Source: Tillus elongatus (Eukaryota; Arthropoda; Insecta; Coleoptera; Cleridae). Taken from it: a DNA stretch of 64,000 bases. The DNA lies in NCBI GenBank assembly GCA_964006375.1, contig OZ023265.1, positions 7,813,660 to 7,877,659 of the forward strand. Reading direction: 5' to 3'. A program made the position numbers and the translations under genes. Under the pieces are notes generated by a model. That model was not told the DNA's origin. It did not search any database and saw only the letters and a program-made list of their open reading frames with translations. Below, piece by piece: positions 10,302-22,549 of the stretch (its first letter is position 1; every line of letters begins with the position of its first letter).

Positions 10302-12559
10302 ACAACACACCACGAGGGCTTACAGCCTAAATACTATCGTACCGTGGGTGTTGACAAGGAGGAAAGAGGCAGCTTGTTAATTCTGGACTTGAAGGTTTGG
10401 AGGAGAAGGAAAAACATGTGCCGGCAAGGAATTCCACAACTTGGAAGTCCTCGGGACAAAAGACCGGGCATAACAAGATGTTCTATGTCTGGTGACCTGG
10501 ACATTAAAAGGGTGCATTCGCTCTGTTCCCCTGGTAGATCTGCTGGGGGCAGCAGGTGGGGGAATTATGGAGGAAAGCTCCTCTGAGCAGTGCCCGTGCA
10601 GATATCTATAAAAGAGAGAGAGGTCACCAACGGCACGTCGGTGGGCAAGGGATGGAAGCCTTTGGGTGAGGGTAGGGTCACCGATGAGACGTATAGCTCT
10701 CTTTTGAATGGAGTCAAGGATAGCGAGTGTAGAAGCGGCAGCTGCACCCCAGATGTGGGAGCAGTATTCGAGGTTTGGCCTTATTTGTGAAGTGTATAAG
10801 GTATAGAGATTAGTTGGTGAAAAGTATTTGCGAGCCCGGAAGAGGAAACCCAATTTCTTAGCAGCCGCTTCTGCAATTGATGTAACATGTTGGTGCCAAT
10901 TAAGATTTCGATCCACAGAAATGCCAACAAGAGAAAAGGACTCATTACTTTGAATAACTTCGTTGTTCATTGTGATGGGTCTAGGGCTGCTGTATCTCTT
11001 GTGAGAAAGAAAGCAAGACTTAGTTTTGGTGGGGTTGAATTGTACAAGATTTCTACTTCCCCAGTCTAATATTTTTTGGAGGTCCACGGAGACAGAACCC
11101 TCCATGAGTCTGCGATCCTCATCTAATTGGGCTAAAGAGACAGGCTTAGAATATTGTATATTTGAGTGGAGGGTGCTGTCGTCTGCGTAACTGTGAACTG
11201 GGTTGGATGTGCTAGAAAGAAGGTCATTGATGTGAAGAAGAAAAAAAGTAAAGGATAAAGCTGAACCTTGAGGAACTCCTGCATTAATTGGATACAGTTT
11301 AGAGGAATGGCCATCCACAACAACAGATATGCTCCTGTTGGAGAGGAAATTTGCTGTCCAGGTACAAAGTTTTGGTGGTAGGCCATAGGCCGGAAGTTTA
11401 TTAAGCAGCGCTGCGTGCCAGACCTGGTCGAATGCTTTGGATATGTCTAGAGCAACAATCTGGGATTCACCGTGTTGTTCCATAGACTTGTTCCAAGAAT
11501 GGGTGACAAAGGAAAGGAGGTCGGCAGTCGATCTGCGCTGACGGAATCCATACTGCCTGTCGTGGATTAGACTGTGTTTTTCAAGGAATTTTAGTAGTTC
11601 GGTGTTTATATACTTTTCCATCACTTTAGAGATGACTGAAAGGAGAGAAATAGGCCTGTGTTGCTAGGAAGCGCTTTGGATCCTTTCTTGGGGATGGGTT
11701 GTACTCGAGCAGTTTTCCAGTTACTAGGGAATATGCCTTTATTGTAAGATATCTGAAACAGACGAGTCAGGACAGAAGCAAGTTCTGGTGCGCATTTTTT
11801 GAGAACAATTGCTGGGATCTCGTCAAGGCCAGAGGCTTTCCTGGTATTAAGAGAAGAGAGCATCTTTCGTACCTTTTTAGTTTTGAAAATGATATCAGTC
11901 ATTTTATGCGCGACATTGGGGACTGTTGGTGGTTGAACATTTGGAGGTGGGTTGAGAGTAGAATTTCCGGCGAACAACGAAGCAAAAAGTTCAGCCTTGC
12001 CCAGGGCGGTAGAAACAATTTCATCCCCTGAGACAAGAGGTGGGAACGTGCTCTTGCAGAAATTATTCCCAATAGACTTAGCAAGAGTCCAGAAGGGTTT
12101 GCCGCCGTTGGAACTTGAGAGGACTTTGTTTTTGATGTGGCTATTAAACGAGTTTTTTGCCTCAGAAAGAATGCGGACATAGCGGTTTCTTGCGTCGTTG
12201 AATGCATGACGATTTTCTTGACTGGGATTGTGTAGAAGCGTTTTGAGAGCTTTGACCTTTTCAAGTCTGGCCTTGTCACAGTATTTAGAGAACCAGGGCT
12301 TTTGAGTGGCTGAAGAGGTTTTCTGTGTACGTGGAATAAATAATTCCATGCCAGCTTGGATAATTTCGGTGACGTTTTGTGAGATATCAGAGGGGTCAGG
12401 ATGAGAGAAGCAGACAGACGCCCATGGAAATGAGGAAAAGTAATCCCGCATTTCGTCCCAGTTTGCGGAGTTGTAGTTCCAAACGATACGTGGGTGTGAT
12501 GACTGTGTGACCTCGGGTTGCATTGCACAGGAAGCAGTGACCATGCCGTGGTCTGTCAT
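10302..12559 (-). mobile_element. CR1-like LINE, copy A (5-prime truncated)
   Basis: The minus-strand copy ends with a short 3-prime untranslated region (TAGGCTGTAAGCCCTCGTGG and GTGTGTTGTT). Four copies of the family are in this window: A here, B 19067-21945, C 25411-27066, D 58160-60232. Comparison with B shows that A lacks the 5-prime UTR and nearly all the endonuclease, starting at the end of the endonuclease domain (DHGMV). Confidence 0.9.
10377..12559 (-). pseudogene. CR1-like LINE ORF2: linker and reverse transcriptase, one frameshift
   Basis: Two minus-strand frames (12559-11621, 312 aa; 11624-10377, 415 aa) form one protein broken by a single-base deletion near 11640. Copy C keeps the extra base and reads LPSNYRPIS there. 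The first frame has the DHGMV end of the APE-type endonuclease, then the linker and RT entry (KASGLDEIPAIVLKK, WKTARVQPIPKKGS). The second has ALDISKAFDQVWHAALL, GVPQGSAL, the catalytic SYADDST, and the C-terminal LWNSLPAHVFPSPPNL typical of CR1/jockey-type LINEs. The C-terminus ends early (NLQVQN) because an 8-base segment present in copies B and D is missing. It is the best-preserved RT of the family here. Confidence 0.88.
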
Positions 12560-13204
12560 GGTGGCTGTTTAACATAATGGGGAGGCTGCAATCAAAATAG
12601 GTTAACACAAGGAAATACACAAAGGAACTTACTTTTATCTCTCTGACTACACCTTAACCTGCTAAGTTTATTAAGTATCCCTTAAGACTATATAGTATAT
12701 TGCCACTAGTACAATATTTACTGGAACAGAACAGATTTATTGCCAGCATACATTCTACATCTTTTACATACATTGATTAATTTTATTCCTAATTAGAATG
12801 CAGCAGACAAAAGGCATACATTTCAGATGTTCAGCGTAAACACGGAACTCTGTTCTTCCAATGTCGCCTTACTTGCAAAAAAATACCCTGCGATTCCGCA
12901 ACAGAACATAAATCGAGCAGCACAAAATAAACAACAATATATTAACACACACTCTTACATTTTAGTTTGCCCTTCAAACAAGACTTGCTTAAAATGGTCT
13001 TTAAATATGCGAACAGAACCGTCAGAGCTGACCACGGCGAAGGAGCCAAGGAGAGACGCAATGTTATGTGAAAAGGACCTTTTATGTTTGGGAATAGTTA
13101 GTAACGTCTTATGACGGATATTCAAATTGTGAAATTTTTGTCGTCGATGCGATACTTCCACACATTGTGACGATGTGGAAGTAATCCGCACGTTGTGACG
13201 GTTC
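12560..13204. other. Intergenic, nothing recognised; small hairpin at 13150-13180
   Basis: No gene is supported. At about 13151-13179 ACTTCCACA and TGTGGAAGT form a 9-bp stem with an 11-base loop. Confidence 0.45.
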
Positions 13205-13279
13205 ACCAATGAAGAGAAAAAATTTCTCTAAATGAGCGCGAACTAGGCCTCTTAGAACACACGTCCCGGGTCAGTTTCA

Positions 13280-13350
<71 letters not shown>
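13205..13350 (+). repeat. Family T copy T3, partial head and (TA)n tract
   Basis: Contains the T signature AAATGAGCGCGAACTAGG and CGGGTCAGTTTC leading into a (TA)n tract from about 13281. The first part of the head is missing. Mariner M2 lies 19 bp beyond the tract, and T sequence resumes at 15437. Confidence 0.75.
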
Positions 13351-13354
<4 letters not shown>

Positions 13355-13368
13355 TGATGTATCCCATA

Positions 13369-15063
13369 CAGGGTGTCCCAAATTCTAAGACCAATTACAT
13401 CATTTTCAAAGTTGAAAAAGTTTGTTGTTTAAAATGTAACACCCTGTATATTATTGGATGGTCGGATGCAGAATTTGATTCTCAATGGATTCGCTATAAG
13501 GTTCCCTATACCTATTTCCAGTGGTTATCTTGTGAATTCATATTTTTTATTTAAATGTGATTTTTGGCAGAAACCGAAACATCGTTAGCTTTCCAAAACT
13601 AAATGAACATGACGCAAACGGCAGAAATTAACTTTAATTGTAACTTGAAAACAAAAACAAAAACTTAACAAAATTTTAAACGTTATGACAAATGAAAAAC
13701 ATGAAACAATTGGAACATAATGACAAGAAATTGTAAATGAATGTAAAATTGTAATAATTGTGATATATGACCGCCATTTTGTTTCATACACTGCATAACT
13801 CTGTCATATACTCCTCGCGAAACAGACCTCCGAAGTTCGTGAACACGATTCAATAATTCATCTCTAGTTTGTACAGGACTAGAGTACACTAGTTGTTTTA
13901 TACGGCCCCACAGGTAAAAGTCCAAGGGCGTTAAATCGGGTGATCTGGATGGCCAGTTCCAGGGTCCCTGTGGGACAATCCACCGATCCTCGAACATCAA
14001 GGTCAACTGATTGTGTACATCTGGAGTGGAATGTGCTGAAGCACCATCCAGCTGATACCAACTGTTTGCTCTGTCACGTGGAGGTAGAGCATTTAAGAAA
14101 TCACTAACAAACCCTCTGAGTATCTCCAGATATCTAGCCCCTTTCAAATTTTCATCATATACTTGACATGTCACTCTATTGTCTATAAGTAAACAAAAAA
14201 CATTAAAACTAAAGTGGTCCTGGTGATTTTGTTCCCTTATGACATGTGGATTTTTTTGTGCTGAGTAGTGATTATTCCGGCGATTTATAATTCGTTGTCT
14301 GCTGAATTTGGATTCATCAGTCCACATAATCTTATAAAGAAATCTCGGATCTTCGGTCATTTTTATGCACATGAACTCTCAAAAGTGGACCTGTCTTGCC
14401 TCATCACCAGGACGTAATCCGTGCACAGTTATTTCAGAAAAAGGATGCATTTTATGTTTTCTTAATATTCTGTGGATTGATGCTCTTGAAATACCCAACT
14501 CCAGCGCTGCTCCTGAAGTTGAACTACGTGGATAAGCTTGAAAATAAGTCAATACATTCACCTCGTTATCTTCATTATCTATTACGGGCTTTAGGTGATG
14601 TCGAGTTGCCCTTACACTGCCAGTTTCCATCAATCGAGCTTCGATTCTTGCGAATTTCCCGGGAGTAATTGTTGGTAGGTCCGGATATCGTTCGTTAAAT
14701 AATCTGCAAGACAAATTTAACATATCATTATTGGAATATTCTTCAATATTCTCCATTATAAACTGTACTTTGTGAGATAATACTGCTTTGACAGAAAATC
14801 AGCATTGTTTCAAATTCTGTCAAAATCAAGGCCTACTAGAAAAGCAAGCGATGTTTCGGTTTCTGCCAAAAATCACATTAAAATAAAAAATATGGATTCA
14901 CAAGATAACCACTGGAAATAGGTATAGGGAACCTTATAGCGAATCGATTCAGAATCAAATTCTACATCGGACCATCTAATAATGTATAGGGTGTTACATT
15001 TGAAATAACAAACTTTTTCAACTTTGAAATGATGTAATTGGTCATAGAATTCGGGACACCGTG
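13369..15063 (-). mobile_element. Mariner-like element M2 (DD41D type), nearly intact
   Basis: A 1,695-bp element with inverted repeats of about 215-220 bp (13369-13588 and 14845-15063). The outer ends are CAGGGTGTCCC and CACGGTGTCCC, and TA flanks both sides (13367-13368 and 15064-15065). One transposase occupies the space between the repeats. A shorter inversion (CAGGGTGT and ACACCCTG, 13369 to about 13446) lies within the left repeat. Confidence 0.92.
13683..14756 (-). pseudogene. Mariner M2 transposase with one in-frame stop
   Basis: A frame of 358 codons is interrupted only by TGA at 14379-14381. The N-terminus has paired helix-turn-helix segments (FNERYPDLPTITPGKFARI, and ALELGISRASIHRILRKHK). 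The catalytic domain shows WTDESKF (first Asp), QLDGASAHS (second Asp) and SPDLTPLDFYLWG (third Asp). By my count 41 residues separate the second and third Asp, which is DD41D spacing as in the rosa-like mariner group. The C-terminus has the usual CMKQNGGHISQLLQ. The stop is consistent with a C-to-T change of a CGA codon. A single point change therefore separates this copy from an open frame, although activity cannot be judged by eye. Confidence 0.88.
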
Positions 15064-15433
15064 TATGCGATAGATCAATTGTGAGCGTGAATTTCGAAAG
15101 TAGAATTCTCTTGCTTCCGTCTACCCCAGAAGCGTTTACAAATAGTCGAAAATGGGTGAAAGGCACAGTGTTGAAAATAAGGCTACATCTTTCAAATTAT
15201 CAAAAAAATCAAGATATCTAAGAAACAGTTGAAAATAAGTATAGGGAAACCTGATGAAACCCATCATGAAATTTTTTCAGCAATCCAAAAATGGAATAAT
15301 ATACCGGGTGTTCTATTTAAAATAAGAAAGTTAATGGCGACTTCCGGAATAACCGGAAGTGGTATAACCTTGGAAATATTTTAAAATGAAAGAGAATTTT
15401 GAATAACCCAGGAGTCCAAAAATTCAGAATTCT

Positions 15434-15436
<3 letters not shown>
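15064..15436. other. Intergenic with a probable mariner-end remnant
   Basis: No gene seen. ACCGGGTGTTCTATTTAAAA near 15303 looks like the end of another mariner-type inverted repeat, but no partner end was found. Confidence 0.4.
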
Positions 15437-15524
<88 letters not shown>

Positions 15525-16490
15525 ATTTTAATCAAATTTGGTAAGTGCGTTCCTTTTGCAAGTGGCTTAAACAGGTTTGTCGGCCAGGAAAGCCAGACCA
15601 GTTTTTCCTGAAAAATTTTGTGTTTTCGTTCGGAATTTTTTTTATCTCCGGAAATACCAAAGAGCTGGCAACGAAACTTGGCAAACAGGTTTATATTATG
15701 AAAATTATAACACGTACCAAAACTTAGACCTCTAGGTTAAAAGAAAAAAAGTTATAGGCATTTAAAGAAAACAATTTTTGAGTGCCACAGATGACCAGAA
15801 AAACGCACAAAGCCAAAACATTTTGTGTCGGTATCAAAATCTGTTAAATACTACAGAGAAAGATTAAGTTTTTTGACGCAAAAACGTCAAGAAGTACCAG
15901 AAAAATTACTTTGAAAATATCATACCTTTTCTTATAAAAACGCCAAAATCGCGATTTAAAACGTCAAAATTGGCAACTTTTAGGCAAAGAACTTCAAACG
16001 AATACGGGTTATGGCGAGATAATATCGCAAGAAACGTGTTTCACAAAGCCTTAAGCCCCAGCTTCAGTCATTGTCCTTCTTTTTACTAAACTATTTGCAG
16101 AAAATTCATTCCAAATGGACCCTTTCTCTGATGCTTTGGCAGCAGTTTTAGTTATACAGGCTGGCCTATAAGTCGTTGACAAACATTTTCTTTTTTTTTA
16201 AATCAAACACGCCTTATGTTATTTCCTTTTCTCATGTTTGTAAGACCAGAATTCTTGACGCAGCAAGTACGTTATGGTAGCAAATAATGCTTTCGATTTC
16301 AATAACTCAATGTGCTAACCTAAGGTCGTTGGCTAAGAAACCAGGTGTTCTAGAACATTTTAAATTTATTTTTGGAAAATTTTTGTAACAATAAAGTTAA
16401 TTTGATTAAATGCTAATTTATAATTTAATGCCTGCTTTCATTAAAAAAATCACAGTTCACTACCATAACGCACGTGCTGCGTTCAGACTT
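15437..16490 (+). repeat. Family T copy T3, (TA)n tract and tail
   Basis: A (TA)n tract (15437-15521) is followed by the T tail starting GATTTTAATCAAATTTGG. The tail ends with TTCACTACCATAACGCACG and TGCTGCGTTCAGACTTTT. The next T copy begins at once at 16491. Confidence 0.85.
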
Positions 16491-17010
<520 letters not shown>

Positions 17011-17379
17011 ATTACAGCGTTTCATTGTCAATAGGTTATATGAGATCTAGTATGTTGTTGCCGTGGTAACGGAACATTTGATTATTGCGTAGATCTGTTA
17101 AACGCTGTAACTGATGTATTATGGTATTGGTATGAGATTATTTATATGTTCATTTGTTTGAGTCGACGAATTATTTGTGTCATTTGGGAAATTTTTATAT
17201 ACAAGTGCAAATTATTCCTTTATTAATGTTAGTGGGTGGATTAAACAGTGTTTGTTATGTTTAATCAACACATATAAAGGATCGGAGGGCTGATATACAA
17301 CAGGTTAGTTCTTACTCTCTAATGCTTTGGCGGTAGTTTTAGTTAAGTTTATGGTTTAACGGTCCATAATTTTTAGCTA
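17011..17379. other. AT-rich spacer, partly T-tail-like at its right end
   Basis: No gene. From about 17320, CTCTAATGCTTTGGCGGTAG resembles the interior of the long T tails (compare 9250-9330). Confidence 0.45.
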
Positions 17380-18043
17380 ATTTTCGTACAAAAAAATTCG
17401 TCAATGAGGAGACCGCGACTTTAGAATTTTAAAGATTTCTACAAATGAGCGCAAACTAAGCCCCCTGGAGTCCATATCCGGGCTTACGTTCAGTTTTGAT
17501 CTGCTTACATATATACAGGGTGACGCGTTTCTACGGTAAAGCTAAATATAATTATTATTATACAAGAGACGATAAAAAATTGTATAAGTTAATTATAGGG
17601 TGTCTTGATCTGCATCTTATAAAATTATTTTGACAATCACCGGCTGGCCCACAAGTCGATCGTTGGTGATCCCTACAATTTTTTTTCGAACAGCCTTATT
17701 TTATTGCATTTTTTATCGAAATATGTTTGTAAGAAAAAATCAAGACGCAGTAAGTGCGTTTTGGTAGCAAATTTTCATTAAATGCTTCAAATTTCAATAA
17801 CTCAATTTGCTATTAACCTAAGATTTGTTGGTTAGAAAACCAACGTTTAAGGTATATTGTTGGAAAATTTTTGTACATTTTCAACAATAAGTGATTTTGA
17901 TAAAATATGGCACATTGTTTCTACTATATAGGTTATACCGGTAACCAAATTGATGACTGCTTGCATTAAAAAAAAGACATATTTGATATTCAAAGCATTT
18001 TAATAAAAATTCACTGCCATAACGCACTTGCTGCGTCCAGAGT
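17380..18043 (+). repeat. Family T copy T5
   Basis: A degraded head (TTTTCGTACAAAAAAATTCG, CATATCCGGGCTTACGTTC) is followed by a long-type tail. The tail ends TTCACTGCCATAACGCACTT and GCTGCGTCCAGAG. The (TA)n tract is reduced to a few TA steps. Confidence 0.75.
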
Positions 18044-18576
18044 TTTTTGGTAATATATACATTCATAATATTTGTAAAATCTTTCTACTTCTTAATGATA
18101 AAAAGATGCGTCAAATATACAAAGCAAAAACTCTATCTTGTATTGCTATAACACAAAACTAGAGATGCCGGTTTCAGCAGGACGATGTTCTTGCAATAAA
18201 AGGAGCATTAGAGGCTTTACTTTCCACGTACAAGACGGTTTACTTCTATTAGGAGTGGCAAGATTTATTTGGTGTGTTTGTACACAGCAAGGGAGAAAAA
18301 TGTGGTTGAAATCTTTGCTGAGAGAAAACAAACAAAATTCTCTATATTATCTCCAGTGAGCTATAAGTTACTTTAGTTGCTAGGATGTGTTTTTGTTTTC
18401 AACAGACATTTAACAAGAAACGTTGTGATTTAAACTGAAAAGGTAAGCATTCTTTTATCTATTGTAAATCTCAAGCTGCAGAAAATCTTTACCGCTACCA
18501 GTGTATTTCTTTATTGCTCTGATTTATTTTCTTCAATTTCAACTTACCGGAGGTTATTAACGCTTCTTTAGAAATC
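18044..18576. other. Intergenic, nothing recognised
   Basis: No convincing gene. A short plus-strand ORF around 18138-18359 has no recognisable signature. Confidence 0.45.
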
Positions 18577-18580
18577 TGTA

Positions 18581-18657
<77 letters not shown>
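18577..18657. repeat. (TA)n microsatellite not tied to a T head
   Basis: Simple TA tract. The flanking sequence lacks the T signature seen beside most other tracts. Confidence 0.9.
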
Positions 18658-18660
<3 letters not shown>

Positions 18661-18804
18661 ATAAAGAGCCCAAAAGTTGGTATTAAACCAATGACTGGTA
18701 CCTAAGTGAGTTTTCTCCGAACAATATATCTTTCAATTTTCCTGAGAAATAGTAATATCTTTCACATCTGGCAACATTGGGGTTTAGAAATATGGATTTT
18801 CTCA

Positions 18805-18920
18805 TGTATTAGTGAATTTTCGTTAAAAAATTCACAAACGGGATCACGACTTTTGAAAACTTGTTTCAAATGAGTCTGAACTAGGTCCCCCAGGACACAT
18901 ATCAGTTTAAATTTTTACAT

Positions 18921-19008
<88 letters not shown>
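18805..19008 (+). repeat. Family T copy T6, head and (TA)n tract
   Basis: TTAGTGAATTTTCGTTAAAA and AAATTCACAAACG, then CATATCAGTTTAAATTTTTA (the CCGGGG is lost), then (TA)n from about 18922 to 19008. The tail is missing; LINE copy B ends about 60 bp further on. Confidence 0.75.
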
Positions 19009-19066
19009 ACATACAGGGTATTCAATATAGAAGAAAAAGTCTGGTAAGCCAATTGATATATTTCGA

Positions 19067-21945
19067 CAATACACCACGAGGGCTTACAGCCTAAATACTA
19101 TCGTACCGTGGGTGTCGACAAGGAGGAAAGAGGCAACTTGCTAAATCTGCACTTGAAGGTTTGGAGGTTCAGAGGAAAAGGAAAAACATGTGCCGGCAAG
19201 GAATTCCACAACTTTGAAGTCCTGGGAACAAACGAGTGGGCATAACAAGATGTTCTATGTCTGGTGACCTGGACAGTAAAAGGGTGCATTCACTCTGTTC
19301 CCCTGGTAGATCTATTGAGGACAGCAGGTGGAGGAATTATGGAAGAAAGCTCCTCTGAGCAGTGCCCGTGCAGATATCTATAAAAGAGAGAGAGAGGTCA
19401 CCAACGGCACGTCGGTGGGCAAGTGATGGCAACTTTTGGGTAAGAGTAGGGTAACCGATGAGACGTATAACTCTCTTCTGAATTGAGTCCAGGATAGCGA
19501 GTGTAGAAGCGGCAGTGGCACCCCAGTTGTGGGAGCAGTATTCGAGGTTTGGCCTTATTTGTGAAGTATATGAGGTATAGAGGTTAGCTGGTGAAAAGTA
19601 TTTGCGAGCCCGTAAGAGGAAACCTAATTTCTTAGCAGCCTCTTCTGCAATTGATGTGACATGTTGGTGCCAATTGAGATTTCGATCCACAGAAATGCCA
19701 AGAAGTGAAACAGACTCATTACTCTGAATAACTTGATTGTTCATTGTGATGGGTCTAGGGCGGGTGTATCTCTTATGAGACACAAAGCAAGACTGAAATT
19801 TGGTGGAGTTGAATTGTACAAAATTTCTACTTCGCCAGGCTAATATTTTTTGGAGATCCACAGAGACAGAACCCTCCATTAGTCATCTCATTGGGCTAAA
19901 GAGACCGACTTAGAATATTGTATATTTGAGTGGAGGGTGCTGTCGACCACGTAACTGTGAACTTTATTAAGAAGCTTTATTAAGAAGCGCTGCCTGCCAG
20001 ACCTGGTCGAATGCTATGGATATGTCTAAAGTGACAATCTGGGATTCACCGTGTAGCTCCATAGACTTGTTCTAAGAATGGATGACAAAGGAAAGGAGGT
20101 CGGCAGTTGATCTGCGCTGACGGAATCCATACTGCCTGTCGTGGATTAGACTTTAGAGACGACAAAAAGGAGATATATAGGCCTTTAGTTGCTAGAAAGC
20201 GCTTTAGATCCTTTCTTGGGGACGGGTTGTACCCGAGCAGTTTTCCAGTTACTAGGGAATATGCCTCTATTGTAAGATGTTTAAAAGAGACGAGTCAGGA
20301 CAGGAGCAAGTTCTGGTGCACATTTTTTGAGAAGAATTGCTTGGATCTCGTCGAGGCCAGAGGCTTTCCTGTTATTAAGAGAACAGAGGGTACCTTTTTA
20401 GTTTTGAAAATGATATCCGTCATTTTATGGGTGACATTGTGGACTGTTGGTGGTTGAACATTTGGAGGTGGGTTGAGAGTAGAATTGCCGGCGAACATCG
20501 AGGCAAAAAGCTCAGCCTTGCCCATGGCGGTAGAAACAATTTCATCCCGTGAAACAAGAGGTGGGAACGTGCTCTTGCAGAAATTATTCCCAATAGATTT
20601 AGCAAAAGTCTAGAAGGGTTTGCTGCCGTTGGAGCTTGAGGGGACTTTGTTTTTGATGTGGTTATTAAGCAAGTTTTTTGCCTCGGAAAGAATACGCACG
20701 TAGCGGTTTCTTGCGTCGTTAAATTCGTGACGGTTTTCTTGACTGGGATTGTGTAGAAGCGTTTTGTGAGCTTTAACCTTTTCAAGTCGGACATTGTCAC
20801 AGGATTTAGAGAACCAGGGCTTTTGAGTGGCTGAAGAGGTTTTCTGTGTACGTGGAATAATATTCCATGCCAGCTTGGATAATTTCGGTGACGTTTTGTG
20901 AGATATCAGAGGGGTCAGGATGAGAGAAGCAGACAGATGCCCATGAAAATGAGGAAAAGTAATCCCGCATTTCGTCCCAGTTCGCGGAGTTGTAGTGCCA
21001 AACGATACATGGGTATGATGGCTTTGTGACTTCGGGTTGCATTGCGCAGTGACCATGCCGTGGTCTGAACGACCAAGGGGGACGGTGACTGATGTCTTAT
21101 AGCATTTAGATTTTGTAGTAAGAAGGAGATCCGAGGGATTTGAGCAATGTGTTGGGATGCTGGGAAAGTAAATAGGTTGCTGAAACATATTGGCTAAAGA
21201 ATTGCTGACTGCAAAGGCCTCCGCTGCTCTCCCTTGCGGATCGGTGTTTGAAGATCCTAGCCATTTTTTGTTATGGACATTCAAGTCACCGAAAATAGTG
21301 ACCTCGGAGGAAATATTCTGAAATCAGATGGTCAGTTTTTTCATAAAGGTAGTCGAAGAGCTGGACAAAGTTGTTGTCAGAAGGTGACCGGTAAATGCGA
21401 TAGATGAATTTAGTTGCAGTCCTGAGAGAGAGTTTCAAACAAAATATGTCGTTTCTTCCAGCTTCTAAATTAGGGAGTCTGGTGCAGGGTAAATTGCTAC
21501 GGACGTATGCGCACACGCCTACATGCAATCTAATTGAAGCAAGGAGCTCATGCCTCGGAAAATTAAGGTGATTAGTGGCTGTTTTGGCACTGATTTGGCT
21601 TTCGGTGAGAAAGCGGATTTGGGGCCTATTAGCCTGGAGGAAATGGTGACAGAGTTCAGGTTAGAATTTAGGCCACATATTTTCGAGAAGGATATGTTAG
21701 ATCTTGATGCTGGTGCCCCCTGCGCACCCCTCTCCCCGAGATACGAATGGAGGGGTATTTTATCTCCGGAATGTTTTGTACAAGGAGGAGCCATCATCAT
21801 TTTTGCTTATAAGGGAAACCGACTCATACACCAGAACCGGAAACGTCCGTTGGGACTTCACCGGCCCCTTGATGTATGGGGTGGTACCTCCTCGGGCGTG
21901 AAAAAATCCTTTACTATCACGTAAAGGAAAAGTCCACTACCACCT
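19067..21945 (-). mobile_element. CR1-like LINE, copy B (5-prime end present, internally deleted)
   Basis: Minus-strand copy reaching the 5-prime end of the family: its start AGGTGGTAGTGGACTTTTCC (21945) matches the start of copy D at 58160, so this is the likely 5-prime terminus. It carries 5-prime UTR, endonuclease, linker, parts of the RT and the 3-prime end. A deletion near 19970 removes the RT segment before the active site, and the active-site motif reads YVVD instead of YADD. Confidence 0.88.
19098..21740 (-). pseudogene. CR1-like LINE ORF2 remnants: endonuclease, linker, RT pieces
   Basis: Minus-strand pieces in order: endonuclease N-terminus near 21740-21690 (SKICGLNSNLNS), endonuclease core 21528-21286 (VGVCAYVRSNLPCTRLP, YRIYRSPSDNN), endonuclease end with GRSDHGMV near 21060, linker 20800-20420, RT thumb and C-terminus 19879-19337 and 19289-19098. 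The last piece ends SSLSTPTVR and keeps the 8 bases missing from copies A and C. Several frameshifts and stops; inactive. Confidence 0.82.
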
Positions 21946-22019
21946 GCCGATGATTATTAAATGATACGCTAAGGATTGCAAACTTATAAGCAAAATACAC
22001 CACTTGCTTATAAATGACC

Positions 22020-22549
22020 TTACAAAAAGCTATTGGACCAAAAAAATCAGTATTTCTGTCAGAAGTATACAGTGACATTCAAGTTATAAATATGAATAAT
22101 TACATAGATAGACTTAACCCGATTTTTGAAATAAGTTCACACCTGTCAGAAATAAACACCAAATATATCGAAAACCTGCTACCATTTCCAATGCACACTA
22201 GAAATATTATGCTTAACTCGAGCTGGACAAGTACAAACATCCTTACTGCATATATACAGATGGCTCAAAGCAGCAAGATGGTACAGCATGCACGTTCTAC
22301 GACCCACAAATCAAAACTTGCAAAATATTAAAATTAAACAGCCATATGTCAATATATATGACGGAGATGATAACTATCCTAGAAGACCTGACATATATTT
22401 TGTCAATCCAACACACGCTTGTTATCTTGTCAGAAAGGCAAAGTTGCATAAGAAAGTTAAAACACCTTTATACCACCAAATTAACAAATATTGTCTTCCG
22501 CACGGAGACAAACTATAACAATGCCGATAGTGTTACTATTACGACATAA
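22020..22549 (+). pseudogene. LINE RNase H domain fragment
   Basis: Around 22255 the plus strand encodes TDGSKQQDGTACTFYD, the first Asp region of an RNase H domain. It is followed in frame by SHMSIYMTEMITILE, the position of the conserved Glu. Upstream, in a different frame, lies a decayed segment with YSDIQVINMNNYIDR. Such RNase H domains follow the RT in I- and R1-type LINEs. No RT is attached, so this is an isolated 3-prime piece. Confidence 0.5.

Noticed and set aside
11899..12528. 209-codon minus-strand ORF overlapping the LINE linker
   Set aside because: Alternative frame of the real LINE ORF2; the main frame matches the conserved linker and RT entry.
13203..13394. ORFs coding for long Tyr-Ile runs here and at 15399, 41626, 48074-48598, 51922, 54937 and 56277
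   Set aside because: They are translations of (TA)n microsatellites.
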